Origin: Telmatactis stephensoni
Taxonomy: Eukaryota > Cnidaria > Anthozoa > Actiniaria > Isophelliidae
DNA: 64,000 nucleotides
Assembly (NCBI GenBank): GCA_029948255.1
Contig: JALIZF010001440.1
Coordinates: 124,001-188,000 of the forward strand
Direction of reading: 5' to 3'
In this document: positions 12,049-24,573 of the stretch, in pieces
Position numbering within the stretch: the stretch's first letter is position 1
How the letters are laid out: every line of letters starts with the position of its first letter
Position numbers and translations under genes: made by a program
Notes under the pieces: generated by a model
Seen by the model: the letters and a program-made list of their open reading frames with translations, nothing else
Told to the model about the DNA's origin: nothing
Database searches by the model: none

Positions 12049-13687
12049 TCAAGAACTTTCACACCATTCACATGTGGTGATCTCCAGCATTTGAATGGTA
12101 TGCTTGCTAGACATGGCATGTCCTCCTACAAGACCTCCATCAGCATTGAATGTTTCCAAAGGAATATGAACACATTGGAGACTCCATTTTGATAGCAGAC
12201 TTTGGATAGACCAATTGGAGCTTTGAAAAGATTAAAATTTGAGACAAACTTGATTAGATATCATTATATTATTTTATAAAAATGTATAGTGAATAGTTTT
12301 TAATGTTTAAACCATTAATGTGATGATTAAGTTGTTTAGTTCATATGATTTTGAAAATGGGTATACCCTGTAAGGCCCATGACCTTTTTAGGGATGACAC
12401 CAAGTTGCAAATAAATTGGCCCACTAAAACTATATAAATCTGAAATAAATAGTACAAAGCAATACTTTAGGTTCAAATATACTTCATTAAAATGACACAC
12501 CTTCTTTCCTGATATGTTGTCAAAAATTTTAAAGAGGGATTCTTTTTCACAAAAAAGGAGACTGTTGCTAGAATGTCATCAAAATCTAAAAAAAACAAAC
12601 GAGGTTCAAAAATATACTTAAATCTTAAACATATTAATAATGCTCTCCACTAGCCTACAGGCAACAAAATAATATTCTACTACTGGGATTTCTTAGGATC
12701 AGGCTTCCTCTCTCTCCTTCAGATGCCTAATGCTCCAGGAAAATGCAAATCCATTTACTAAAAATGCCTGCACAAAAGGCTACTCAACAAATAGTTAACT
12801 TCTCTAGCCTTGGGCAGGGAGAGTGCAAAATGGTTCCTCAATGCTGATATCTGTTGAGAGTGAGAAACTACACCTGATTCCATTGGATACCCCATCTATT
12901 AAGGTCTTTTCTATCCACTACCCCTTCAGGTCCAATGCAATGTTGGGTAGTTGGCTTTCCACAAGTCTTGGAATGTACCCTGCAAAACATAGCCTACTAT
13001 GTTCCATAACAATGTCTTGCAGGCTCTACATACTTGCATGAACTCTATATAGAGATATAATAACTTAATGTATTTACATTGCAGTACCTTTAGGATCATA
13101 AAAGCAATCTGAACCCAACATTATATCAGCCTTAGGAAGTCTAAAGAAATTTGGAGAGAACTGTCCCCATGTGATACCAATGACTTGAACAGAAGAAAGT
13201 TTGTTGGCATGGCAACTCTTAAGACAGTTTTCAAGGCACTCTGGATACTCTTCTTTGTCCGTTAATATAACGTTGCTGCCACATAATGAAGCTACAATGC
13301 CAGGCAAAGCAGTTCCAGCACCAAGCTATAAAAATTAAATGTACATCAGAGAGATACTTAGGTTGTTATGCAGTGTACATACTAATAGTATACCTCTATA
13401 ACTGTTTTTCCAGCAAGCTGTGCACGGTTGTGAAACAGATATTGGGCGAGTACAGGGGCTGAGGGCCATGTAAACATGCCATATTGTGGATCAACTACCT
13501 AACAGCGAGACCCATCGGGAAAAAGAAGAATTAATTATTTTGAGATTGGATAGAGCTGAAAATTAAATTTTCAAATTCACAAAAATATTTCTCGTCAAAT
13601 CGTTGGAAACAATCCCCTTACCTCTGGAATTTTAACTATAAGCTGAAAAGTTTCATCCTGAAACGTGAAAGTTTTCTCGCAATTCAT
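12049..13687 (-). CDS. METTL23: Methyltransferase-like protein 23 (5 exons)
   Basis: Minus-strand exons are 13687-13622, 13498-13394, 13325-13088, 12585-12501 and 12220-12049 (666 nt, 221 aa), all phases closing. The class-I methyltransferase fold shows a TWPSAPVLAQYL entry segment (residues 32-43), SAM-binding motif I ELGAGTALPG (57-66), the acidic TDKEE (79-83) and a motif-IV-like GSDCFYD near 128-134. The C-terminal KWSLQCVHIPLETFNADG and the final MSSKHTIQMLEIT match METTL23 of the METTL21 family. Human METTL23 is nuclear and reported to modify histone H3; the substrate here is unknown. The start is the only upstream ATG in frame before the exon 1 donor. Confidence 0.93.
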
Positions 13688-15340
13688 CAAAACCGAAAAA
13701 TAGCTATATGTGAAATATCGACAGGCGTTGCTCGACACAAAACCGTGGGGACTTGGGTTTGAGCCCAGTCCCTCTGAGCTTGACACGGTTAAAATGGCGG
13801 CTGTTTCTGAATGTTTTCTTCTTCTACCGTCTTTCTTTCTTTCCCTATTTTTCCACTCATTCACAATTTCTTGTCACTACATTCATCTTCTTTTGCATTC
13901 CTACACATTGTTGTTTCTATATGTGATGTAATTTGAATCAACAGCCAGCCATTTGCTCTATAAAACCGTTCAGATACTCAGAGACATTTCTCTCTATGAT
14001 GGTTTTCTTTACTCATATGATGTCAAAAATGACAGATGATTTGATGATATAGACTTGAGGGAGGATTTGTCTTTGAATGATGTAGGCTAATGATGAATTT
14101 TGCTCTGAAGCCTCCACTGGTTATAATGCTATTAGCTGATAGATAACTTTCAGTCTTGGCCATTAGGGAGTACAGCAGACTACTGTTTCCTGTTAAGGCA
14201 GACAATTTGGGATCAGCTCTAAAACCTGTTTCTCACTCAAGTGTCACAAGCACAAGCAACATAATACTCTGTTTTCATTGAGGTAACATCGATGCAAGCA
14301 CAAGAAAAAGGAAAATTATGCTTGAGCTTTTGATTGCATCGTAGTGAAAATCAGGCTTAAACCTAAGCTTAGTGTTCACCTTAGAGAGAGTTTGGTTTTG
14401 AATTTAATCTTGGCACCACTAGAGTTAAGGGGACATGTTAATTCCTTGTGCACAGCTCAAGAGATGTTTTAGGATAAGGCTGCATATTTCCTATACGTCT
14501 TTTTATAAATAACCTTATATGTTGTCATTGTTTTTTTTGGTATTATTATTTTAATGAGTATCAAGTACAGATCCCATGAACAATGCAGTCCCTACAAACA
14601 AGTATAATTTCATGGGACTTGACCTGTAGGCTAAGTCTCCAACCATTTGGATTTCCTGCACCCATGCTTGATACTGACGTATTTGTTATGGGACAGATTT
14701 TTTCTTTATAACACAATATTGTGAAATGAATTAAAGTTTTTTTCTCTCCAATAAGTGTGTGAATCTTTATAACAGCACAGCCCTTTAAAAAGTCCATTGT
14801 TTACAGGGAGGCTATTATCATACTGATTTCAAAATGCAGCAAAATCTGGAGTGATGGGGTGGGGTAGGGGAAACTCCCATATATTAAGCGGTGACTACAC
14901 GGACGATTTTTTGCTTGCTCAGGGACTGACCATTCTACAAATTTAGATACATGCAGCTTCATCTTGTCTACTAGGAACACTACTTTAACAGGCAAGGATG
15001 GAGATAATAGCCAGTTCTTCTAATTTTCTATATTATCTATGAAGCATTCATAAACTTTATTCCACACACCAACATAACATAAACAATGTGAATAAATAGA
15101 GGGATTTCACGGCAGCCATGTTTGTGGTCAAAATAATAGAGCTTTTTTCCCAAGAGAAATGAAATCTTTTGTTATTCAAAAACTTTCTATTGTACTTGCC
15201 CATAAATATGGCTGCCATGAAATCCCTCTTGCCAAACTTGTCAGGATAGGACTGCTTAAACCAAACTCTGGGTCTAAAAATACACCACATTTTAAATAAC
15301 TACAAGCCTATCATAAAGAGAGTTCATCAATCTTTTTTTT
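13688..15340. other. METTL23-PIH1D2 interval, no gene recognised
   Basis: METTL23 promoter sequence lies just upstream of its start, with AAAATGGCGGCTG at 13791-13803. The PIH1D2 3' end is on the other side. An inverted-repeat element occupies 15099-15229. The rest is AT-rich with only short open frames that I cannot relate to any family. Confidence 0.5.
15099..15229. mobile_element. Short hairpin element near PIH1D2 3' end
   Basis: GAGGGATTTCACGGCAGCCATG (first arm, 22 nt; start 15099) is mirrored near 15208-15229 with few mismatches. The interior is 85 bp of unique AT-rich sequence. Confidence 0.55.
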
Positions 15341-17305
15341 TTATTCTACTGTTGGCAACTTGATAATCAGTATTTTTTTAGTCTTATTGAATGAAGCAGT
15401 TACTTGGCTGTCATCTACTTTTTTTGGTAAATCAAGTTGTAATTCATAGAGTGATGGGACATTCAGCAAAACATCAACCTACAAATGAAAAACAGAGAAT
15501 AGGAAATATTTTTGATGAGGTATATCAGTGAGAAACTGTATTGTTAAGCTGCACTCAGGATGGAAATTACTTGGTTAGGTATTACAGGAGCAAGTGGTTA
15601 GTGCACAACCTAAGGGTGAGACCCCCTTTTTTCTTATTTAGGCAACTGGATGAATGACTAATAGAAGCTTTGCACCATCATGTGATGGCAGTTATGACAG
15701 GAGGCAGGAACAATGGAGTCTGGATGAATCTGGTTTACATGAGAAAGAGTTCAGTTTCCCAGGGGGAAAAGACTCTTATGTTGTGCCTCCTGTCATGGCC
15801 ACTATCATGTGATCATGCCGGCAAAGCCTCTATACAGTAATTTTAAGCTTGTTTTATATTTTTATCCTTATCCCAGACATTAATCAAAATCAGGAGGTGA
15901 ATCATTCCTGAAAGTCTAATTACCACTAATCCATAATCAACTTCTTCTTGGATGGTTTTCTTGAGAGTTATTCCTGGATTACTTATTGGTCTTTCAGGAA
16001 CTTACAGGCAGATAAAATCAAAGCCACTTACCTCTGATACATCCAGTTCACATTGATTTACTGATGATACATCTGGTAGCTCAATAGTAATAACCACTTT
16101 ATCTGTTTCCCCCTCTTTTCTGAAAACCATTTCATGCTTGGGGACTTTTATAGTATTACGTTTTGGTGTATTTACAACTTGAGTTGAAATTTCCTCAATG
16201 AGACATTTTTTGTTGTGATTTGTATCTGTATTGAACAAGCTTATCCCTTCTGTTTCTTTGTCATTGTTGTCTTGAACTGCTATTGATGAAAGTTGTTCAA
16301 GTAAAGTGTCCTTATTCTCTGCAGGTTTCTTATAACCTTGGTTCAAACCAGTACTTGAATTACTAGACTTAAATGCATCAGATTTCAAATATTTTGTCAA
16401 ATTAGAACTGTTCCCTTTGTAGGGAGTTTTTAAAGTTTTATACTTTCTAGACACTTGTATATTTTTGACTTGTTCAAGGTAATCTAAAGCCAGATGAACT
16501 AACAGATTTCTTTGGTCTTTTTTGTATTCAATGTCTTTAAGGACTTTTGTATTAAAGATGACATCAACGACTGAATGAGAAGTGTCATCAACAGTAATTT
16601 CTTCAACAGCTCCTGCTAACACTGGTATTGGGTCTTGGTCTGTTTTAGGTGCAGGGACTTGATTCCATCCACAAATATTAACATACACTTTATGAGTAAT
16701 TACTTCTGGTAACTGCAAATACAAAAAAGGAATTTAACAAATTTACAATGGCTTCCATGATATGAACTCTTATTTACCAACATTTTACATCATACATGGT
16801 CAAAATATAATGGACTCATAAGGTATAGCCAAGTGCATCCATAACTTGTTTTGACCATGTGTTGAACTAGCTCAAGTGCAAGCACAAATAATTGATGCAA
16901 TGATAATGCAAATGATGATGCCAATTGTTGGTATGGACTCTGATTTATCACAGTTATCAACCAATCATACAGTGAGAAACTGAAACTGATTTATTGTGGC
17001 AAAAATAAAACTACTCAATGTCATATAATAGTTTTCTTCTTTGTCATATAATTGTCCTTATATTTTATGTGTGAATAAAAGAAATTGAAATAAACTCAGT
17101 AGAAAATTGCTTTTTGACGTCTCACCATAACAGTGGATATGCAGAAACAAGGTTGAGGAGGCTTGAACTGGTCAGAACCCTCTTTCAAAGTCTTGTCCAT
17201 AAGCTTCTTGTAAGCTTCAGGATCACTGTCAGCTAAATCATTGAGCATTTTCCACACACTGTTTGCTTGATCCACCAAAGATTCTGAACCCATCTTGCCC
17301 GCCAT
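15341..17305 (-). CDS. PIH1D2: PIH1 domain-containing protein 2 (3 exons)
   Basis: Minus-strand exons are 17305-17126, 16712-16032 and 15478-15341 (999 nt, 332 aa). Exon 1 carries SVWKMLNDLADSDPEAYKK and the KEGSDQFKPPQPCFCIST segment typical of PIH1D2. Exon 2 gives VYVNICGWNQVPAPK and VVDVIFNTKVL of the PIH domain, then a low-complexity linker and CLIEEIST. The C-terminal CS-like beta region (VVITIELPDVSSV, LYELQLDLPKKVD, KKILIIKLPTVE) closes the protein. PIH proteins are HSP90/R2TP-type co-chaperones; PIH1D2 is linked to assembly of snoRNP and axonemal components. Human is 315 aa. The start ATG sits inside an AAGATGGCGGG-type motif (17300-17310 on +). Confidence 0.92.
15661..15834. mobile_element. 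MITE copy 1, AGAGGCTTTGCAC family
   Basis: The termini TAGAAGCTTTGCACCATCAT and GGCAAAGCCTCTATA are imperfect inverted repeats. The interior includes GACAGGAGGCA on one side and TGCCTCCTGTC on the other, and CAGTTTCCCAGGGGGAAAAG. A second copy lies in reverse orientation at 25554-25733 inside alpha-DOX gene A. This copy lies in PIH1D2 intron 2. Confidence 0.8.
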
Positions 17306-20300
17306 CTTGGTCGTGTAGACTGGGTACTAACTCAATGTCGTTCGCGAGGAACTGGTAATAGTACGCGAAAGTGGTTATTTCCTTTCCTTTAACAGTTCTT
17401 TCCTTTTACTTTCTCTCACTCACCACATTTCCACTTCTGAGTTTAGTTGGATAAGCATGTAATAGATAAAGAGAATGAGGTGATTTTTTTACCCTTGATA
17501 TCAAACACAGAGCACGGCCTGGGCGGTAAGGGCGGGAGGTTAACGCAAAGCTCGGAAATTAAGAGAAAGAATACGAAGGAAGCCCTCGCGCTCTTCCTCC
17601 GAAGCCGTCTCAGAATTTTCTTCCCCCGCGCCTACTCCATTAGGCATGCTATTCTGTACCACACACGTAGGGTATATGTTTAATTTGGTAGTTTAATTGA
17701 ATATTTCAGTACAAAAGAATGCAAAAGAATCAAACAAAAGTGAAAAAAAAAATTAAAAAGCAGTTTTTCAAAAGTCTATTCATTTTTTTCCGCTTAAGCA
17801 TCTTACTGTGGGTCCGAAAAGTATAGAGTAGGTGGTTGTAAGTTCTGTTTCAGCAGTTATGTACAGAATTAACAAAAGCCTCAGAAATATTTTGGTTTTC
17901 AAACACTTGATCAGCACGTGGGTTGTATAGAATTTCAAATTTATCCTACTTTAAGTCCTAAAAATGTTTGTATCCAGATATATTTAGCTAGGTTTGCATC
18001 AATGCTCGCTTTTAACGTCATCACGCCTGCGTGACGTCTTTAGACCCCTCCACAAGAGTAAATTTTCAACTGACAAGTATTTTCCAGTCAGTTGGCAAAT
18101 AATCAGTTTGCTTGCGTGGATCAGGAAATTTGATCAAATTCACATCAAATGCATTGTCATATAAAAGTTGTCGATAGACGTCGGTGAAAAACCATTTGTC
18201 ATAGAAAATTTGCCATAGAATCAAAGATTTGTTCATGTGAAACGAGGGCAATATAGGGCCTCAAGATAGTGTCCTTCCTTTCAGTTTTTGTTTTGTTCTC
18301 TACTAGTAAACTGAGTAGTTTTCTGTTTTGTTTTGTTCGATTCTCTACTAGTAAATTGAGTTTCAGTGACGGATTTAGTGTCTCGAATGAAATAAAGTGA
18401 GTACTGATTGAGTTGACTTGAGGATATATCATTATACAATCTTGTTTGCTGGACCCTGTCCTGCCAGAGATAACCGAAAGAGCGAGTCGACCGATGCTTC
18501 TAAGCTTGAGAAAAACGAATGTTGTTCCATTGTATCAAACTCAGTAGATACCTTCAATATCAAATTCATTAATTAAAGGCATATTTATCGGGCAGCTTTG
18601 GTTTTGGTCGAAGTCGAACCAAAGTATCAAACGAGACCTGACACCTGGCGAATCGTGCCAAAAGTTGACCGATTATTTATTTATCATCCCACTCATCCCA
18701 CTTTTTCGCCGAAAATAAGTTAATTTTGGACGAGAATAATTACATGAAAACACAAACTAATTAGCATATTGCTGGCGCGCGTTCGTGTTTTAGAAGTGGC
18801 GGGAAAATTTGAACTCGCGCGCGCGATTTTCTTGAAAATCTTCTAATCGTTTTTAGATGAATGACATTTTCTCTTGATTTGCCAAAAAGTAAAACAAAAG
18901 TAAAACGTTTACTGCTTATTTAATTAGAATTAAGCCAGTTTCAATCTACTGTCCGTGACACTTCAGGATATTAAAATACTGTTCTGGTAGTCGTGGAATT
19001 GATAACTAATTTTAGCTTGTGGGATGATAAAACTGAATATCAAAATTTGTAAGTAGTCAGTCTTCTTTTGTGTGAAGCACCATAAGAAGATCTTCCAGTA
19101 CAGCGACTGTTTGTTTTCGCGTGCGTCAAAAAGCTGGCTTTACAAACACAGATTTTAAAAGCATAACCGGAACTTATGACAAGCAATATAAATCATAAAT
19201 TACAGTTGAATTTAAAATCAGGTTGATTGACTGTTTGAAATGTCCATATTGGAATATAAATTAACAATTTGAACCAACTTCTGACTTTCGTAACCACGGC
19301 AACAGCGTTCGAACAATAGCGCATTACGGTTCTAAAAGAGTTTCTTAGAAGTGTGAGAAGTGTGCGTCAGACAAATACAAGGTCCATGCGGTCATAAAAC
19401 CCACCGCCATTACTGGACCAAAATGATTCTGGAGTCCCTAGGGAGCGGAGGGCCGCGGAATCTGCTCATAATCTTTACAAGTTAACGGTTAGAATATTGT
19501 GTTCCCAAAATATTATAAGCGCTGAATGATTTCAAAATTAATAAGGGAGAGGAATATTGAATGAAAGCCAGTGAGGTGTCCATTTAGTTTCTTGCGGACT
19601 TCTGCAAGTATACATGTATAATTATAGTGAATGCTTCTAGTTTTGTTGTTTTTGTTGTTGACTGATGATGGTACTATTATTATCTTTATTATTGTTGTTG
19701 ATGTTGTTGTTGATTGTTCATTTTACCGCACAAGTATATATCATGTACAGTACAGCTACTGAATACACGAAAAAGTGAAAAAAAGTTACACGTTCCAATC
19801 TATAAATTCGTTTTTTTCCTTATCAAGAAACTCAACTGGTATCTGTTATTATCCCTTTTATACAAGTACATGTGGACACCTACACGACACGTGTTGCTAG
19901 GCAACGAGAAAATCGTACATCCTCAAATCGATTATGAACAAATACTTCATTGAATATATATAGATAAGAACATAAAATAATGTAAGATTTGAGCATTTTA
20001 AGAATGAAACAAGAAATGTTGTTTATTGATGAACATATAATTCATTTTAAACTAATAATGCATTCTAAATAATATGACCAACGTGCCGTTTTAGCACCAG
20101 TTTCTCCTTCCAACTGGGACGCGGGATACGTCCATAATAATCCGAAAAAAATGAAACGTTTCACCCTAAGACAAAAGAAAAAAGCCGTTCCAAAACGTGG
20201 CTGTATTTTCAAATTCATCAGTAATAGCTATTATGAACTTAACGTAGCCTTAATTTGTTTTCAAAGTCAAATTTTGCGCGTTTCTAAATCAAGCGATTTT

Positions 20301-23300
20301 AATTTAAATTTTGTTGTATTTTGGTTTCTTGGCAATGAGATATACGCTAATTATAGACCACTGCATGAGTGCGGTTAAAAAGCTCTTTTGTTTTCTCTGC
20401 ATGAAACAATAAAGATTATCACCGGAAAACATCGATCACTCTTTCGTTTCTGGAAACAAAACATATACTAAAATAAATTACCGGTTTAATTTAAGACATT
20501 TAAGAAAAACTCAGTTTATAACTTTTCAGAGCTTCCTTCTCGTTTTTCATCCAATCTGTCATTTATTCACTTTTTCCAATTATTCATATGTCAAATTGAT
20601 AATGAAAGATAACTGAGTTTTGGATATTATTAATTAGCGTTGGATGAGTTGTTTGTTTTCACTCCTATGGGATCCTATAAGTACGGAAGGACTAGCAGCG
20701 TGTAGGATCGGCGATAGTGCGGCGATAGCTGAGGGTAACTAGATATACATGTACCAGGTGCAGTGATCGTGCTACAGCGAGGTGAGAGGAAAAATCTTGG
20801 TTGGTAGCAAACTTTGAGACTTCTTAACTTAGTTTAAACTTAATTATCGTATTTTAAGGTTCGAGAGCTTATTTAACAATCATTTTAAACATGAAATCTG
20901 TTCCGCCCTAAGCATGTGTCTATTTGCAAGCGTGCATCAGTTCTCAATCTGGAGTAAACTTTATTATTTGTTCATTTTGCTCGGATTTTTGACCCAAACG
21001 GTAACAATAATTTCGTGTACACATTTTTAAGTTTAACTTAATGGTACATTTTTAAAACTATATGCTCGACAAACAAACCCGGATTGTTTGTTCTTATACC
21101 TTATGAAATCGTTATTTTGTTTAAAATTGAATTGCTGAAAAAAAAAAAAAACAGTGGGAAAATGTTGTACAGTGAAAACCTTCATCACTGAGTTTTGATG
21201 TCCTCTCCTGAAGTTAAAAAGTTAATATTTTGCTTACCACGTTAATTTGAATCGATCGATTTTGAATGCTAGGTTAATTTGAATCGATCGATCTTGTCAT
21301 TCTCGACTTCTCTGTACAAATTGTTAGTCTTAAGTATCACTTTATTGAATTAAGAGATATGTCATTTGTCGTTCAAGAGCCGCCAACGGCTTTTTCACTA
21401 TTGCGTCCCTCTAAAATGTCAAAATCTACTGACAAACTAAAATGAAAGTAAATAAATGTGATTTTTTAGCAAAGCGAAATCTCCGTGTCTTCAGTTGTGG
21501 GCACGACTTTTTTCCTGAGTGGTGTTTTGCATGACAAAAGATTGTGTTTGCCTTTTAATTAAAATCGTTTCCAAGAGACCAGGGCAAATAATAGGAAACA
21601 TTTCATTTTGAATTGAAACAGTATTGTTAATCTCCCGGGGAACTTTGTATTTGTTTTACAAAAGCCGGCCTGATGATTAATCTAATGATTAATCATACAA
21701 GTTGGCGTCCGTGACCACCAATTCAATCTTAACTTCATTAAAAACACTTTAAAACTAAAAGAAAGTCACCTGAATTGGGTTATGAGGATTAGCTAAGACT
21801 TATTAGGATTTAAGGGATAAACTGATGTTATTTTTAGTATTTTTGGATAGAAATAATTGTTTCGCATAGAGAATACATTTGTAATTGCAGTTTAAATCAT
21901 GTCGGTGCTCTTGTTGGAGCATCTATTTTTATTCTTGCGGCTAAACTAACTTTTAGTTTCGACAGTTAATGTTTTACAAGAAACCACTTGTGAGAGAAAA
22001 GCTATTTCTTTTTTAAACATATACAACCAGTTTTAATATTCTAATTGTTTCGTTCTATCGTTTTCTGTTGGTTTGTTGGTTTGTTGGTTTGTACGTGTTT
22101 GGTTGCTTTCGATAACGTTGATATGTTGTTTTTTTCATTCTTCTTAGTTTCCTTTTATAATTGACGAACTCAAGTTCCTCATTCCTTCTTCGTTAATTCG
22201 CGCGTCGACGTCGTCGATCTGATCTTTCTTTCTTTCTTTCTTTCTTTCTTTTTTTACTACAACATTCATTGGTTAGGCCATAGAGTCATTAATTAATTAA
22301 TTTGAACCTTCCTGTCACACCACTCCCTTCCCCTCCCACTGTTCGTTAACTTAACCAGTCCGTTGGTCGCTGCAACGTCACAGAAGATATCACAGATATC
22401 ACCAGGCAGGCGTTTCTTTGTGCGAACGCCATTAGGCGTTTCACTAAGTTGCTTTTAACTGCCAAGGAGAGCTGTACATGACGTGTGGCTACATCCAACA
22501 AAATATTTTACAAACTATATTATAACCCCACGCAAAGTGAAATACCAATTCGTTTGACAGGAAAAGTCTGATACATACTGAGATAGCGCGCAGTAGCTTG
22601 CGCTACGAGTGCCTAATATTTGTGTTATCTCCAAGTAAGGTACAATCGTTGACGTTCAAGATTTCCTCTAGCCATCGTAGGCAATTAAAACTGATAACTG
22701 TAACTGCCTGCCCCTTTCTTTTGTGTTCTCGTCAATTACCTTCTCTGCAATTCTGATTCTCAGGATTGTACTCAAGAACGTTCAGTTGCCAGGGGAACCC
22801 TTCACTGGACAGGTTTCAGTATTAGCGGTAAGATTCAATCTTTGTTTTTCGTTCTTTTTACTTTGTTCTTTGTACATAAGTCACTATAGCTATAAATCGG
22901 AGGAAGAGGCTGTTTCAATGTGCTAGTACGCTAGTCGTTCGAGGGCTTTGATCAATATTTTTGAGTAAACATTTTGGGTACATTATCTCTGTAATTTTCA
23001 CCTTGTCCGAAACAGGCCCTTGAAACACTCATAGCTCTGTTTGTATATATCTATTCGTTTCGTTAGCTAATTTGAACGAGTGCTAAATCCAGAAATACTA
23101 TTCAGAATTATGTACAGGATCTTCAATGAAATCATCAGATCAGAGGAGATAAGAATTTTAAGCGGCGTAAATCATAGAATAGTTGAAAATGGGACACTTG
23201 CATTGATTGCCGTATTCAAACCATCTAACACCCGCCTTAATTTGACCATCACTTTTACTTTTTCAATTTTTTCCACTCCATTTTAGTTTAATTTTTCTTG

Positions 23301-23823
23301 ACTAATTGAGTCTTGATTGCTATTATCTGTTGTTGTTTTTTTACTGCCTTTTATTCAAAGTCGTTGCTAACAGTTTCTAGTGAATAATTTATTCTTGTTT
23401 GTAGATTCTGGTAAAGAACAAGTCAGTACTACCTTAAGTGTACCACGTCAAAACTTGGTGTAAATTTTGCTGTTCTAAGGTACGTTCATAATATACAGAA
23501 CATATTTATAATAAAAGCGTGAGACAGCACTACTAAGACAACTAAATAGTACACAACACTATACCATAATTAAACAATAGGAAAAAAGGATTATGTAATG
23601 ATTTAGTGCGATTTAAAATTTATTAGTCTAATTTCATAGCTATATTAAATACACTTTATCATCAACTAACGTTTTCTATAGTTGTCTAGACCTCAAACGG
23701 AGAGAAAACCGTTGTAATTTCTTTTGTTAAATTAAACCGTGTTGGGTGCACAGTTGTACTCCAATATTTTTCACAGCGTCCACTTTGTAAGATCTGAATG
23801 CCGGACATTTTGCATTGTACTCT
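17306..23823. other. Gene-poor 6.5-kb interval between PIH1D2 and the alpha-DOX array
   Basis: I see no exon chain with family resemblance here; the longest open frames are under 80 codons. It contains the PIH1D2 upstream region and a nearly duplicated CTACTAGTAAAYTGAGT segment (18300-18362). It also has a doubled TTAATTTGAATCGATCGAT (about 21243 and 21272) and a CTTT run near 22228-22251. Parts of 18.7-23.8 kb are fairly rich in CG-containing sequence and could hold regulatory elements or a non-coding transcript, but nothing is diagnostic. Confidence 0.45.
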
Positions 23824-23831
23824 TATATAAA
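23824..23831 (+). promoter_or_regulatory. TATA box of alpha-DOX gene A
   Basis: TATATAAA at 23824-23831 is followed by a candidate noncoding first exon (about 23855-23940) ending at a consensus donor, CCAT|GTAAGT. The next acceptor, TTTCAG at 24554-24559, precedes the first coding exon. The start site is inferred from TATA spacing. Confidence 0.5.
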
Positions 23832-24573
23832 CAGTCGTCCGGCTCCCTTTGGGAATTTAAATCAGTGACTCTCTTGAAAGGAACCGCTACATTGCAAATT
23901 TGACTCACTTGAAACTTGCCGCCAACAAAGACACAACCATGTAAGTTACACAGTATATTTTCTATTTCCCTATAAGTTTTCTAGCTAACTTAATTTTCTG
24001 TATATCTACATGTACAGTCTTACTGAACCGTGTTTCACTCAGAAATCCGGCAGTAAATAATGTACAACCACGAGAAGAAAAGTAATGTTGCGTTTACACA
24101 TGTTTCACCTAAAGCTAATACTTGATGTAAATTTCACGTTTTTAAGTTTACACGAGTTTGTTGGGATAAAACATTGAGCTTCTAGAGTTATGCAGTCCAA
24201 AAGGCAAAGCAAGTTTTATACACTCCACAAAACGAAATTAACACTGAAAACACTGATTCCTCGTCAAAGATCAGCTGAACATATAGTATGATTTCTTGTC
24301 AATTAATCTTTTAATGGCTCAGACGCAGCTGGATCATATATGAGTTGAGTTTGTCTCTACCATGCCACGAGGGTTTTTTTCTCCGCGGGTTCTCCGGTTT
24401 TTCCTCCCTCAGCAAAACAACATGTGTGTTTTTAAATTGTATGCAGAGTATATCGAATGTAGGGATGAGTCTCGGAGATATTAGCAGAAATATGCTACTC
24501 TGAAAATAAATATTATTTTTATTTATTTATTTACATGAATACTTTAAATTGCCTTTCAGTGGATATATCAACC

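Noticed and set aside
22723..22926. Short hydrophobic open frame as a small gene
   Set aside because: No recognisable similarity, no splice context and typical random length for this region.
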